Shown piece by piece: positions 8,324 to 18,101 of a stretch of 64,000 bases of DNA (within the stretch, counting starts at the first letter, position 1; every line of letters starts with the position of its first letter). The notes under the pieces are model-generated. The model had not been told where the DNA came from, ran no database searches, and saw nothing but the letters and a program-made list of their open reading frames with translations. The translations under genes were made by a program, and so were the position numbers. Location: the NCBI GenBank assembly GCA_963799925.1, contig CAWCYZ010000004.1, positions 372,001-436,000 on the forward strand, in the 5' to 3' direction. The stretch comes from DATBQN01 sp963799925. GTDB taxonomy: Bacteria; Acidobacteriota; Thermoanaerobaculia; Multivoradales; UBA5704.

Positions 8324-9059
8324 CCCGGCGGTCCCGGCCCTCCGCGCGCTCCCGCTGGGGGACGACCTCGATCTCCTGCTTGAGCTTGACCAGGCTCGCC
8401 TCGGGATAGACGCCCGGGCGGAGCTGGACGCCGGGGTAGATCTGGGTGCCGCGGCCGACGACGACGCCGGGGTGGAGGACGCAGTTGCAGCCGGTGAGGA
8501 CGCCGTCGCCGAGGACGGCGCCGAGCTTGCGGCGGCCGCTCGGCAGGCCCGGCCCGACCCGCACCTCGCGCCCGTCGTGGCGGAAGTTCGAGCAGATGGT
8601 GCCGGCCCCCAGGTTGACCCCGGCGCCGAGGATCGAGTCGCCGACGTAGTTGAGATGGGGCGCCTTGGCGTGGGGCAGGAGGATCGAGCACTTGAGCTCG
8701 CTCGAGGCGCCGACGACACAGCCGTCGCCGATCCAGACGCCGCCGCGGACGTAGGCGCCGGGGCGGATCTCGACGTCGCGGCCGATCCACACCGGCCCCT
8801 CGATCGTCGCGCCGGAGTGGATGCGGGTGCCGCGGCCGATGGCGATCTGGTCGCCCGAGAGGTGGACGCCGGGCGCCAGGCGCGCCTCGATCGAGTCCGA
8901 GGGCAGCGCGTCGAGGATCTCGTCGAGCGGCTCGCCGAGGAGGGCCCAAGGGGCGTCCGGGTCGTAGCGCGCGGCGAAGACGGCGGGGAGCTCGGCGAAG
9001 AGGAACGGCAGCGTGGCGAGCGCGCGGCGAGGCGACTGGGCGATGCGTTCTACGGCCAT
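8316..9059 (-). CDS. Left-handed beta-helix (hexapeptide) acyltransferase/nucleotidyltransferase-like protein
   Basis: The 247-residue protein starts at ATG 9059 behind GGAGACACCAC. An N-terminal helical part (about 1-60, LATLPFLFAELPAVF) leads to hexapeptide repeats such as IGRGTRIHSGATIEGPVWIGRDVEIRPGA and VVGRGTQIYPGVQ. The stretch NLGAGTICSNFRHDG resembles the C-terminal acetyltransferase half of GlmU, where the corresponding segment shapes the acetyl-CoA site. There is no N-terminal pyrophosphorylase domain. It is probably a sugar-nucleotide acyltransferase or UDP-sugar-binding homologue. The longer open frame to 9299 lacks a ribosome site and reads as low-complexity sequence. Confidence 0.75.
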   Translation of the reverse strand: MAVERIAQSPRRALATLPFLFAELPAVFAARYDPDAPWALLGEPLDEILDALPSDSIEARLAPGVHLSGDQIAIGRGTRIHSGATIEGPVWIGRDVEIRPGAYVRGGVWIGDGCVVGASSELKCSILLPHAKAPHLNYVGDSILGAGVNLGAGTICSNFRHDGREVRVGPGLPSGRRKLGAVLGDGVLTGCNCVLHPGVVVGRGTQIYPGVQLRPGVYPEASLVKLKQEIEVVPQRERAEGRDRRDV

Positions 9060-9352
9060 GTGGTGTCTCCACGCGAGGCCGCCGCGAGGCGCCTGGGTCT
9101 GGTCCGGGATCTCATGGCGGGTTGGCTGATTATAGGCGGGCGATGTCGCCCTCCGGCAACAGCAACCGCCGTGCCATCGCCAGCGGTCGATGAGGGGGGG
9201 GCCCGCGGCCCTCGAGCCCCGAGCTGAAAAAAGCCGGACGGCGACGGGCGAGATCCGCCCGCGGAGGAGCGCGGACGACCGCGATCCGCCCGCCGCCATC
9301 CGGGAGGAACCGGGGGCGCTGCATCAGCGATGTATCAGCGCTAGCGCTGACT

Positions 9353-11812
9353 TCAGAAGATGTAGCGCACCCGGCCTGCGAGCGTGCGCGGCGGGATGAC
9401 GTGCGTCCCGCCGAAGACCGACTGGAAGTTGTAGAGGCCCTTCTCGTCGAAGGCGTTCAGGAGGTCGAGCTGCGCCTCGAGCGGCAGGCCGTAGCGCGCG
9501 AGCCGCGCGCCGAGCGAGAAGCTCCAGATCGTCCGCCCCTTGACCCGCTGCGGACTCTCGTCGAACCGGATGTAGGGGAAGGCGTAGGCGGTGTCGGGGC
9601 TGCCGAGGACGTCGGCCGGCGTGCCGGCGTCGGTCACCAGCCCGGAGTCGTAGCGCTGGGTCACGCCCAGCCAGAAGCCGCCGCGCGGCAGGTCCCAGAA
9701 GGCGCCGAGCTGCTCCTGCAGGTTCTGGTCGTGGTCGATGACGAACGGCCCGGCGGTCAGCGTGTCGAGCGCGCCGGCGTCCAGGAACAGGCCGCCGACG
9801 AACGGCGGGTCGTAGATGGCGCGCACGTGGCCGAGCGAGAGGTAGCCGCGCAGGCCGCTCCACGGGCCGCCGTCCAGGCGCGCGTTCCAGCCGTGCAGGT
9901 CGGCGCCCTTGAAGTTGAGCGGGAAGACGATGCCGGTGTTGAAGAACTGATCCTGGTCGGCGGCGTTCCTGACCTGGCGCTTCCAGAACGAGAGGTCGAG
10001 GCGCAGCGCCCGCCCGATCCCCTGCTGGACGCCGAGGGCGTAGGCGTTGTGCCGCTCGGAGACGTTGAAGATCTGGCCGAAGCCGAGCTGCCCCGCCTGC
10101 TGCACCGCGGGCGGCACGATCGCCGCCGCCTGCGCCGAGGAGGAGAGGAGGATGTTCTCGTACTCCGGGGTGATGAGCATGCGGTCGTACGAGGCGCGCA
10201 GGACCGTCTTCGACGCCGGGAGGTAGTAGGCGACGCCGACCCGCGGCTGGGCCAGGCTCTCGCTGCGGAACAGGCGGTTGTCGTCGTAGCGGACGCCGGC
10301 GTTGACGGTCAGGTTCCGCCAGCGCAGCGTGTCCTGGCCGTAGAGCGCGCCGTAGGTGCCGGTGCGGTCGCCCGCGAAGTCGAACTCGTGGCCGCCGCGC
10401 GTCAGGTCGTAGGGGGCGAGGTTGGGGTTGTAGCCGTCGGCGGCGGGATCGTTGAAGGCGGGGTCGGTGATGCCGAAGCGGAAGGACTCGCGGATCGGGA
10501 AGCGCTTCCACTGCCCGCCGAGCTTCCACTCGTTCGCCCCCGCGGCATGGGTCCACGCGGCGTTCAGCCCCGCGTTGCCGAGCGAGCGGTTCTGCGCCGC
10601 GGTGACCGGCGTGTCGCCGGCCGAGGGGTCGAGGCGCAGCCGGTTGTCGCGGCCGTAGACCTGGCCGTCGAGGACCGAGCCCCCGGTCACGTGCTGGTAG
10701 CCCAGGTTGGCGTTCCAGTCGGCCGAGGCGACGCGCTGGTTCTGGCCCGCCGCCTCCTGCGACGGCAGGTTGGTGACGTCGCGGTCGGTGCTCCCGCCGC
10801 TGCCGGTGAAGCGCAGCGAGTCGGCGCCGCCCACCGCGAGGTCGTAGCGCAGGAAGCCGCGGCGGGTCGTCCCGCGGTTGTGGAAGCTGTCGAACGACAC
10901 CGGGTCGAGGAAGCGGTCGGAGCGCGAGGCGTCGAGGTCGAGGAAGATCCCCGAGGTGGACGAGCCGCGCCCCACCGCGACCGAGCCCTCGGCGGTCGAG
11001 AAGCTGCCGCCGCCCGCCGCGGCATCGCCTTTCCAGCCGTTCTGGCCGAGGGCCGAGCGGGTGGTCAGGTTGATGACGCCGTTGGCCTTCTCGCCGAACT
11101 CGGCGGGGATGCCGCCGGTGACGATCTCGACCCCCTGGGCGATCCCCGGATCGAGCGAGTTCGAGAAGGTGACGCCGGTCTGGTCGCCGATCGGCTGGCC
11201 GTCGATGACCAGGAGCTGCTGCGAGTGGCCGCCCTGGAAGTGGTAGCGGCCGTTCTCGTCCTGGCTGAAGCCGGGGGCGGAGAGCACGATCTGCTCGAAG
11301 GCGCGCGAGGCGACCGCGGCGGGGAAGCGCTGCACCAGCGATTTGTCGATGTCGACGTGGCTCGACGAGTCGTCGGTCTCGAGCGCCACCGGCTCGCGGT
11401 CGGCGGTGACCGTCGTCGACTCGGCGAAGGCGGCGGTCAGCTCGAGGTCGCGCTCGACCGGGATGCTGCCGCGCACGTCGAGGTCGACGTGGACGGCGCG
11501 GAAGCCGTCGAGCGTGGCGGTGAGGTGGTAGGGGTTGGCGGGGACGTTGGTGAAGCGGAAGCCGCCGTCGGCGGCGGAGACCGTCTGCTCGCGGTAGCCG
11601 AGGAGCGTGTTGGCGAGCTCCACGTCGGCGCCGGGGAGCGGCTTGCCGTCGGGGCCGACGACGCGGCCGCGCACCTGGCCCGCCAGGGCGGCGGCGGGGA
11701 GGGCGAGAGCGAGAGCGAGACAGAGGGAGCCGAGAGCCATGACCGCCGTCGCGCGCGCCGGCGCGATCCCGCGGCCCGAGAGCCGGCCCGAGAGCTGAAA
11801 GATGAGATTCAT
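9353..11812 (-). CDS. TonB-dependent outer-membrane receptor with carboxypeptidase-regulatory-like N-domain
   Basis: The protein has 819 residues, with ATG 11812 behind GGAGGTCGTCC. It has a signal peptide (about 20-44), then a CarboxypepD_reg-like domain (VRGRVVGPDGKPLPGADVEL, FRFTNVPANPYHLTATLDGF), then a plug with LLVIDGQPIGD and IPAEFGEKANGVINLTT. A long beta-barrel ends in VRYIF with the terminal aromatic needed for BAM recognition. This architecture is the expanded substrate-uptake family common in Acidobacteriota and Bacteroidota. The ligand is unknown: it may be a polymer, peptide or metal complex. The upstream small secreted gene on the same strand may be in its operon. Confidence 0.9.
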   Translation of the reverse strand: MNLIFQLSGRLSGRGIAPARATAVMALGSLCLALALALPAAALAGQVRGRVVGPDGKPLPGADVELANTLLGYREQTVSAADGGFRFTNVPANPYHLTATLDGFRAVHVDLDVRGSIPVERDLELTAAFAESTTVTADREPVALETDDSSSHVDIDKSLVQRFPAAVASRAFEQIVLSAPGFSQDENGRYHFQGGHSQQLLVIDGQPIGDQTGVTFSNSLDPGIAQGVEIVTGGIPAEFGEKANGVINLTTRSALGQNGWKGDAAAGGGSFSTAEGSVAVGRGSSTSGIFLDLDASRSDRFLDPVSFDSFHNRGTTRRGFLRYDLAVGGADSLRFTGSGGSTDRDVTNLPSQEAAGQNQRVASADWNANLGYQHVTGGSVLDGQVYGRDNRLRLDPSAGDTPVTAAQNRSLGNAGLNAAWTHAAGANEWKLGGQWKRFPIRESFRFGITDPAFNDPAADGYNPNLAPYDLTRGGHEFDFAGDRTGTYGALYGQDTLRWRNLTVNAGVRYDDNRLFRSESLAQPRVGVAYYLPASKTVLRASYDRMLITPEYENILLSSSAQAAAIVPPAVQQAGQLGFGQIFNVSERHNAYALGVQQGIGRALRLDLSFWKRQVRNAADQDQFFNTGIVFPLNFKGADLHGWNARLDGGPWSGLRGYLSLGHVRAIYDPPFVGGLFLDAGALDTLTAGPFVIDHDQNLQEQLGAFWDLPRGGFWLGVTQRYDSGLVTDAGTPADVLGSPDTAYAFPYIRFDESPQRVKGRTIWSFSLGARLARYGLPLEAQLDLLNAFDEKGLYNFQSVFGGTHVIPPRTLAGRVRYIF

Positions 11813-11958
11813 GGACGACCTCCAAAGCGGCCGGGCGGTGGCCGAGCCTCCGCCGCGGCGGTTCGTGGATGCGGGCGCGCGCTTGGCGCCTAGACGCCGC
11901 GCACGGCCACCGCGGCCAAAAGACCGCGAACGAATGTCCGAGGACGCTTAGGGGGAGG

Positions 11959-12327
11959 TCAGGCGAGAGGCGGGGCGCGCGCCGCCGAGGGGCGCGTCGG
12001 GCGCCACTCGTGCGGGCTGGCGCCGACGGCCACGACGCGCGCGGCGAGCGCCGGCAGCGCGACGCGCGCGGCGGCGATCTGGCGCATGCCGCGGGTCTGC
12101 AGGCGCAGCAGGCAGGCGGGGCAGGGGGGGACCTCGCGCACGGTCGACCCCTCGACGTGGGTCGAGGTCACCGGGTGCGCGCTCGCGGGGATGGCGAGCG
12201 TCTGGCCGGTGGCGGCCGAAGCGAGCGTCTCTCCCGCCGGGTGGATCTCGAGCGCGCTCGCCAGGCTGAGCGCGACGAGCAGCCACGCAAAGAAGGTCCG
12301 GCGCGCGAGCGACCGAGTCTCGTGCAT
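11959..12327 (-). CDS. Small secreted protein with a CPAC motif, unknown function
   Basis: From ATG 12327 the protein has 122 residues: METRSLARR-like n-region, one hydrophobic segment (FFAWLLVALSLASALEI), then a mature part with HPVTSTHVEGSTVREVPPCPACLLRLQTRG. The two Cys in CPAC are the only ones and could be redox or metal ligands. It lies 146 bases upstream of the TonB receptor on the same strand, so it may serve the same uptake function. The ribosome site is poor. I do not recognise a family. Confidence 0.55.
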   Translation of the reverse strand: MHETRSLARRTFFAWLLVALSLASALEIHPAGETLASAATGQTLAIPASAHPVTSTHVEGSTVREVPPCPACLLRLQTRGMRQIAAARVALPALAARVVAVGASPHEWRPTRPSAARAPPLA

Positions 12328-12611
12328 GATGGTTTTCGAGGATAGCAGAGATTTTCCGCCGCCCGTCAACCCACGCGTAGCGCTCGCGCGGGCGGAGCGC
12401 ACACTAACCTTCAGAGGCTCCCCATGGCGTGGTCTCCGGCAGGGCTGACGGCCCGCCCGAGGCGACGTCCGAAGGCACCTCATTTGCCGTACTTGATGAT
12501 TTCATCGACTGTCCTGCGAGCTCCATCCGTCGTCTGCTGAAAGGTGCCTTACACCAGGTCCTGGCGGCCTGTGATCCACAACCCGCAGCATCTCTGAGGG
12601 AGAAAGCACGT

Positions 12612-15127
12612 ATGGACAGAAGGCAGTCTCGTCTCGTCTCGTCACGCTCGCCTGCACCCTGGGCCTCGCCGCCGCCGGCCTGCTGGCCGGCCACGGCAAC
12701 GCCTGGGCCGCGCCCAAGCCGGACCACGCCCCGACCGCGAGCACCGCCATCCCGACTTGGCCGTCCTTGAGCGAGCAGCTCGTGCGCGACAAGGTGACCC
12801 CGGGCAGCGCCCTCGCCAACCTGATCGCCAAGAACCAGGACTTCGGCCTGCTGCGACCGGAGGAGACCAAGGATTCGCTCCGCATCCCCCTCTGGCTGCG
12901 GGTGCTCTACCGCAAGAACCATCCGGAGGAGCACGCGACCCCCGGCGATCCCACCGGCGGCTACCCGTTCGTGCTCAAGGAGGTCGCCGAGTGGATGCTG
13001 ACCCACCAGGACCTGCAGCCCGGCAAGCTCACGGCCGCGGGCGTCTCGACGCGCGCCGCCAGCGAGACGGGCGAAGAGCGCATCTCGGGCGCCCAGACCT
13101 CGCCGCGCAGCGAGACCGACATCCGGGTCAACTACTTGAATCCCCAGAAGATCATCGCCGCCTCGAACAACATCTCGTCGACCGGCCGGCAGGCGATGTT
13201 CTTCTCCTCGAACGGCGGCGCCACCTGGGGGCAGACGCTCCTTCCCCTCAACACCGGCGACTCCTTCCACTCCGACCCCACCGTGGACTGGACCTCCGAC
13301 GGCACCGCCTGGTCGACCACCATCGGCATCAACGCCGCCGGGACCATCCTCCAGATGCGCTCGTACAAGTCGACCAACGGCGGCTCCACCTGGACCTTCG
13401 ACGCCACGTTCTCGACCGGCTCGAACAACGACAAGCAGATCATCTGGGTCGACCACAGCGCCACCTCGCCGTTCAAGGACAACCTCTACGCCATCTGGCA
13501 CAACGGCAACCCCGCCTTCATCAACCGCCGCACCGGCCCCGCCGGCTCGTGGCAGTCGCCGGTGCAGATCAGTGGCTCGGAGACCACCGGCACGGCGATC
13601 GGCGACGACGTCAAGACCAACGCCAACGGCGACGTCTTCGGCTTCTTCCCCGACACCGGCAGCCAGCGGATCAACGTCGTCAAGTCGACCAACGGCGGCG
13701 TCTCCTTCGGCGCCCCGGTGCGCGTCGGCAGCACCTTCGCCTCCTTCGAGTTCGCCATCCCGGCGGACGCCAGCCGGCAGGTCCTCGTCTACGTCTCCGG
13801 CGGCGCCTACCGCACGGCGACGAAGAACAACGTCTATGCCACCTGGAACGACCTCTCCGGCGCCTCCGGCTGCACCAGCGGCGGCGGCCCCGGCACCAAC
13901 GCTTCCTCGACCTGCAAGTCGCGCATCTGGTTCGCCCGCTCGACCGACGGCGGCGCCACCTGGTCGAGCCCGGTCAAGATCAACGACCAGGCGGGGCTCA
14001 ACGACCAGTTCTTCCCCTGGATGGTGGTCGACGAGACCAACGGCAAGATCGCGCTCAGCTATTACGACACGGTCGGCGACTCGACGCGCGCCTCCACCAA
14101 CTACTACTACCAGTCCTCGACCGACGACGGCGTCACCTGGAGCACGCCGTTCAAGGTGACCACCGCCTCGACCAACGAGACCACCTCGGGCGCCGACAGC
14201 GGCAACCAGTACGGCGACTACACCGGCCTCTCCGGCATCTCCGGGACCTTCTTCCCGGTGTGGACCGACCGCCGGAGCGGCGCCTCGGAGGAGGTCTGGA
14301 CCGCCGCGATCGCCGACGGCACGACGGCCACCAACGACTTCGCGATCTCGGCGTCGCCGACCGCGGTGTCGATCGTGCAGGGCAACTCCGGCAGCTCGAC
14401 GATCACGACCACCGTCTCCGGCACCTTCAACGCGGCGGTGGCGCTCACCGCCGCCGGCCAGCCGACAGGGGTGACGGTCGGCTTCAGCCCGTCCTCGATC
14501 GCCGCCCCCGGCGCCGGCTCGTCGACGATGTCGATCACCGTCGGCGCGACCGTCGCGGCGGGCACCTATCCCATCACCGTCACCGGCACCGGCGGCGGTA
14601 AGACCCACACCGCGACGGTCAACCTCACGGTGACCCCCAGCGGCGGCGGCGGCGCGCAGCTCCTCGGCAACCCGGGCTTCGAGAACGGCTCGGCCAGCCC
14701 GGCGCCGTGGACGGTCACGTCGGGCGTCATCGACAGCTCGACGGGCGAGCCGGCCCATTCGGGCTCGTGGAAGGCGTGGCTCGACGGCTACGGCACGACC
14801 CACACCGACTCGATCCTCCAGCAGGTGGCGATCCCCGCCGGCGTCACCAGCGCGACCCTCACCTTCTGGCTCCACATCGACACCGCCGAGACCACCACCA
14901 CGACGGCCTTCGATACGCTCAAGGTGCAGGTCCGCAACTCGTCGGGGACGGTGCTCGCGACCCTCGCGACGTACTCGAACCTCAACAAGAACACCGGCTT
15001 CAGCCAGAAGAGCTTCAGCCTGACCGCCTACAAGGGGCAGACGATCCAGATCTTCCTCGTCGGCACGGAAGACTCGTCGCTGCAGACCTCGTTCGTGGTC
15101 GACGACTTCGCGCTGAACACGCTGTAG
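12612..15127 (+). CDS. Secreted BNR/sialidase-like beta-propeller protein, start out of frame by a pentanucleotide repeat
   Basis: ATG 12612 follows GAGGGAGAAAG and encodes MDRRQSRLV, but then runs into three TCTCG units that put it out of frame. In the frame of the main protein, the bases after the repeat encode VTLACTLGLAAAGLLAGHGNAWA, a perfect signal peptide, with no start codon before TTG 12767. Two TCTCG units instead of three would join them. The rest (to 15127) contains BNR-type Asp-box sequences (SSNGGATWGQ, STNGGSTWTF, STDGGATWSS, STDDGVTWST), an Ig-like segment (about residues 520-620) and a C-terminal jelly-roll carbohydrate-binding-like module (LLGNPGFENGSASPAPWTVT ... VVDDFALNTL). 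It is probably an extracellular glycan-binding or hydrolytic protein. Confidence 0.75.
12627..12643. repeat. TCTCG pentanucleotide tandem repeat inside a signal-peptide start
   Basis: Three TCTCG units plus TC lie immediately after codon 5 of the BNR protein. The present number puts the ATG out of frame with the main protein. Confidence 0.7.
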
Positions 15128-15140
15128 ACCCTCCGCCTCA

Positions 15141-15170
15141 CCGGGGGCCGGGCTCGCGCCCGGCCCCCGC
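15141..15170. terminator. Hairpin between convergent genes (terminator-like)
   Basis: CCGGGGGCCGGGC and GCCCGGCCCCCG form a strong stem with loop TCGC between the ends of the BNR gene and the P450 gene. There is no clear T run on the plus strand. Confidence 0.5.
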
Positions 15171-15178
15171 GTTCACGG

Positions 15179-16434
15179 TCATCCCCTGAAGAACGGAATG
15201 CGCAGGTTGGCGGACGGGCGATAGCCGACCGGTCCGGCCAGCGCCGCCAAGTCGCTGCCGGAGGCGAGCAGCGCCTTGATGCCGGCGGCGGCGATGGCCG
15301 CGGCGAGCGCCGCGCCCGGACAGGCGTGGGCGCCGGCGCCGAAGGTGAAGAGCCGCCGGTCGCGCCGCCGCGTGTCGAAGCGGCCGGGATGCGGATTGGC
15401 CGCCGGATCGCGGTTGGCCGCGGCGAGGACGACCAGGATGCCGTCCCCCTCCCGCATCGCGCACCCCGCGACGACGCCGGAACGGGCGAGGAAGCGGCGG
15501 GTGTTCTGCACCGGCGGATCGAAGCGGAGGACCTCCTGGATCACCGGGTGGAGGAGCGCCGGCTCGGCCCTCACCGCCCGGCGCAGGCGGGGACGCGCGG
15601 CGAGCACCCGCAGCGTGTTGCCGGTCAGGCCCGCGGTCGCCTCGTAGGCCTGGAAGAGGAAGCCGATGGCGTTCGCGGCGACGGCCTCCGGGTCGTCGCG
15701 CCCGGCGCGCTTCGCCTCGTCCGCCAGCGCGGCGAGGAGGCCGCCGCCCGCCGGCGGCGGATCCGGGCGCGCCGCGAGACGGGCGAATAGAGCGCGGAGC
15801 TCCCCGGCCGCCGCCTTGCCCCGCTCGAGGGCCGCGGGAGAGGCGGCGGGCGCCAGGCAACCCGCGAAGTCTCCACCCATGCGGCCGTCCGCCGCAGCTC
15901 GCCCCGCGGCACGCCGAGCAGGCTCCCCACGGCGTAGACCGGCAGCCGCAGCGCCAGATCCAGGATGCCGTCAGGACCTGGACCTGGAACTGGCCCGGGG
16001 CCGGGAACCCCCGCGGCCGCGGCCGGCGCGATCTCGGCGAGCAGGAGACGGGCGCAGGCGCGGCTGGCGCGCGCCGCCCGCGGCTCGTCGATCGACGCCA
16101 GCGCCGCGGCGACGGCGCGCTTCCAGGGGCAGTGGCCGGGGCCGTCGTTCATGCGGACGAGGTGGCGGAAGACGTCGCCCGCCGGCGACCCCAGGAGCGC
16201 CCGGGGGACCGGCTCCGCCGGCGGCCGCACCCGGCAGAGATCGCTCGCGAGGACGGCGGCCACGGCGTCGGCGCCGGCGGCGACCCAGAGCCCGAGCGCC
16301 TCGTCGCGGTGGAGCGGCCGGGCGGCCGCGAGCGCCGCGTAGTAGGGATAGGGATCGGGGTGCGTCACGGCGGCGACCGCGTCGCGCGGCGGCCGGCCGT
16401 CGCTTGGCGTCAGGGTCTCGCGTTCCTCTTGCAT
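15179..16434 (-). CDS. Cytochrome P450, one frameshift
   Basis: ATG 16434 follows GAGAGGAGGCAGCGACG. The first half (16434 to about 15885) has HPDPYPYYAALAAARPLHRDE and the C-helix region MNDGPGHCPWKRAV. The second half in a neighbouring frame has the I-helix AYEATAGLTGNTLR, the ExxR motif in EVLRFDPPVQNTRR and the haem loop FGAGAHACPG with its Cys ligand. One base must be skipped at about 15880-15890 (TGGGTGGAG) to join TAAWV to GDFAGCLAP, giving about 417 residues, a usual bacterial P450 length. It is a monooxygenase that needs ferredoxin partners not present nearby. The divergent ArsR-type gene probably controls it. Confidence 0.8.
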
Positions 16435-16521
16435 CGTCGCTGCCTCCTCTCGCCGGCGCCGGGCGGCCCGGTGTCGGAGATGAGGATAGCGGTGATATCT
16501 TTCGACTGTCATCGAACTATC

Positions 16522-16587
16522 GATGCCGAGCTTTGGATGACGAGCTATGGATGCCGACCTGTGGATGCCGAGCCATGGATGACGACG
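16522..16587. repeat. 14-base tandem repeat over the ArsR start codon
   Basis: GATG recurs at 16522, 16536, 16550, 16564 and 16578, with units like GATGCCGAGCTTTG and GATGACGAGCTATG. Each unit carries a potential ATG. The repeat lies in the P450/ArsR divergent promoter and covers the chosen start. Confidence 0.7.
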
Positions 16588-17261
16588 CCCAGACCGCTCC
16601 CGTCGCCGCCCTGCTGGCGGACCCCGCCCGCTCGACCGTCCTCTGGGCGCTGAGCGACGGCGGGACGCTGCCCGCCTGCGAGCTGGCGCTGCTCGCGGGC
16701 GTCACCGCCCCGACCATCAGCTATCACCTGGAGAAGCTCATCGCCGGCCACCTGGTGGCCGCCGAGCGGCACGGCCGGCACCGCTACTATCGCCTCGCCA
16801 GCCCGGCCGTCTTCGGCCTGCTCGAGGCCCTCGCCACGGTGGCGCCGCCGGCGCCGGCGCGGACGTTCCGGAGCGGCCAGGCGGCGAAGGCGCTGCGCGC
16901 CGCGCGCACCTGCTACGACCACCTGGCGGGCCGGCTGGGCGTGCAGGTGACCGAGGCCCTGGTCGGCCGGCGCTGCCTGGCGCCCGCCGGCCGCGGCTAC
17001 ACCCTGACGCGCTCCGGCGAGCGGCTCTTCGACCGCCTGGAGGTGGACGTCGAGGCGGCGCGGGCGGCGCGGCGGAGCTTCGCGGTCGCCTGCCTCGACT
17101 GGAGCGAGCGCCGGCACCACCTGGCCGGCGCCCTCGGCGCGGCGCTCCTCGACCGCCTGCTCGCGCTGCGCTGGATCGAGCGCACGCCGGCGAGCCGGGC
17201 GGTCCGCCTCTCCGCCCGCGGCCGCCGCGGCCTGCGCGAGCACCTCGGCCTCGAAGGCTGA
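16575..17261 (+). CDS. ArsR-family winged-helix transcriptional regulator
   Basis: The protein has 228 residues. The first 90 have the ArsR fold: LLADPARSTVLWALSDGG, then the recognition helix region VTAPTISYHLEKLIAGHLVAAERHGRHRYYRLA. The C-terminal half (about 100-228, TCYDHLAGRLGVQVTEAL ... CLDWSERRHHLAGALGAALLDRL) matches the extended form seen in regulators of efflux and P450 genes, where CYDHLAG and CLDWSERRHHLAG are typical. It lies divergent to the P450 gene with a repeat-rich 140-base gap. It is probably a repressor that responds to a small molecule. The start is taken at ATG 16575, but several ATGs in the tandem repeat are alternatives. Confidence 0.85.
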   Translation: MDDDAQTAPVAALLADPARSTVLWALSDGGTLPACELALLAGVTAPTISYHLEKLIAGHLVAAERHGRHRYYRLASPAVFGLLEALATVAPPAPARTFRSGQAAKALRAARTCYDHLAGRLGVQVTEALVGRRCLAPAGRGYTLTRSGERLFDRLEVDVEAARAARRSFAVACLDWSERRHHLAGALGAALLDRLLALRWIERTPASRAVRLSARGRRGLREHLGLEG

Positions 17262-17298
17262 GCCATTCAGCCGCGCAGAGCCGGGGTTCGCCGCGGAA

Positions 17299-17338
17299 GC
17301 TGGGGTTCGCCGCGCTCACCCCAGCCTACGGCCACTGA
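17299..17338. repeat. Dispersed GTAGGCTGGGGTGAGC palindrome, copy 1 (reverse orientation)
   Basis: GCTGGGGTTCGC and GCGCTCACCCCAGC form a stem. The same element, inverted, occurs at 28683-28722 and 30481-30520 in the CRISPR trailers. Confidence 0.6.
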
Positions 17339-17423
17339 GTTGTCCATGGTCATTCCGCCAGCGTGTGATCTTTGCCGAAAGGCGCCCAGAGTTATCGGAG
17401 TAGCTGTGCGAAACCCTCTGCAC

Positions 17424-17533
17424 TGTCATCCTGAGCGAAGCGAAGGACCTGGGTGGGGGCAGCCTCGAAGTCCAACGGATTCCGAGACTTGGACGTTCCC
17501 GCCCCCAGGTCCTTCGCTTCGCTCAGGATGACA
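17424..17533. repeat. Dispersed inverted repeat, TGTCATCCTGAGCGAAGCG family, copy 1
   Basis: Arms at 17424-17452 and 17505-17533 are reverse complements (TGTCATCCTGAGCGAAGCG against CGCTTCGCTCAGGATGACA) and enclose about 52 bases. Related full copies lie at 19872-19981 and 33511-33619; the interrupted copy is at 36640 and 38150. Confidence 0.8.
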
Positions 17534-17676
17534 GTGGAGGGTATGAGACCTGGCAGATCGCCGGGCGGCCGAGCGGGCGCCCGCGGCCAGCCCGGTGTCA
17601 TCCGGGCGTCGGCCCGGCACCACGCTCTATGGGGCCGCTCCATCCGGCGGCCCGTCTCTCCCAAGGAGGATCGATC

Positions 17677-18006
17677 ATGAGGAAGCCCAGCACTCCGTTC
17701 GGGATCGGGATCGCCCTGTTCCTGCTCGCCGCCTCCGCCGCGCTCGCCGCGCCGCCGGCGTTCCTCGCCGCCGCTCCGGGCCAGCCGGCCGGCTCGCCGG
17801 CGCTCGCCGCTCTCTTCAGCCCGGCCGTGAGCTCGCTCCCGGCCCAGGCGGCGGACGTCGGCTCCTGCGGTCCGATCCGGTACTTCTGCCAGGCGTGCAA
17901 CCCGGCGAGCACCGGCCAGCGGCTCTGCTCCGAGCAGATCTGCGGCACCTACGTCATCCTCAACTGCCGCCCCTGCGCTTCCGAGTGCATCTTGCCGCCG
18001 GCCTGA
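17677..18006 (+). CDS. Secreted cysteine-rich small protein, copy 1
   Basis: The 109-residue protein starts at ATG 17677 behind AAGGAGGATCGATC. It has an export signal (FGIGIALFLLAASAALAAP), an Ala/Pro spacer and a compact Cys-rich end: SCGPIRYFCQACNPASTGQRLC, then EQICGTYVILNCRPCASEC. The following gene encodes a paralogue with the same eight conserved Cys positions. Both are preceded by a GC-rich stem-loop (GGGGCCG ... CGGCCCC-like) just before the ribosome site, so the leader was duplicated with the gene. The function is unknown. A disulfide-rich secreted peptide is the simplest reading. Confidence 0.75.
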   Translation: MRKPSTPFGIGIALFLLAASAALAAPPAFLAAAPGQPAGSPALAALFSPAVSSLPAQAADVGSCGPIRYFCQACNPASTGQRLCSEQICGTYVILNCRPCASECILPPA

Positions 18007-18101
18007 CCCCCGGGCGGCCGGTGCCGATCCGGCGCCGGCCCGGCACTGTCCTTGATGGGGCCGTCGCTCCGGCGGCCCCGTCTCGCGAAGGAGAATCGAT
18101 C

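Noticed and set aside
9401..11893. 830-residue plus-strand open frame
   Set aside because: It is the antisense shadow of the TonB receptor, rich in Val, Glu, Ala and Arg with no domain pattern.
12404..14875. 823-residue minus-strand open frame
   Set aside because: It is antisense to the BNR protein, whose repeated Asp-box motifs and signal peptide are clear.
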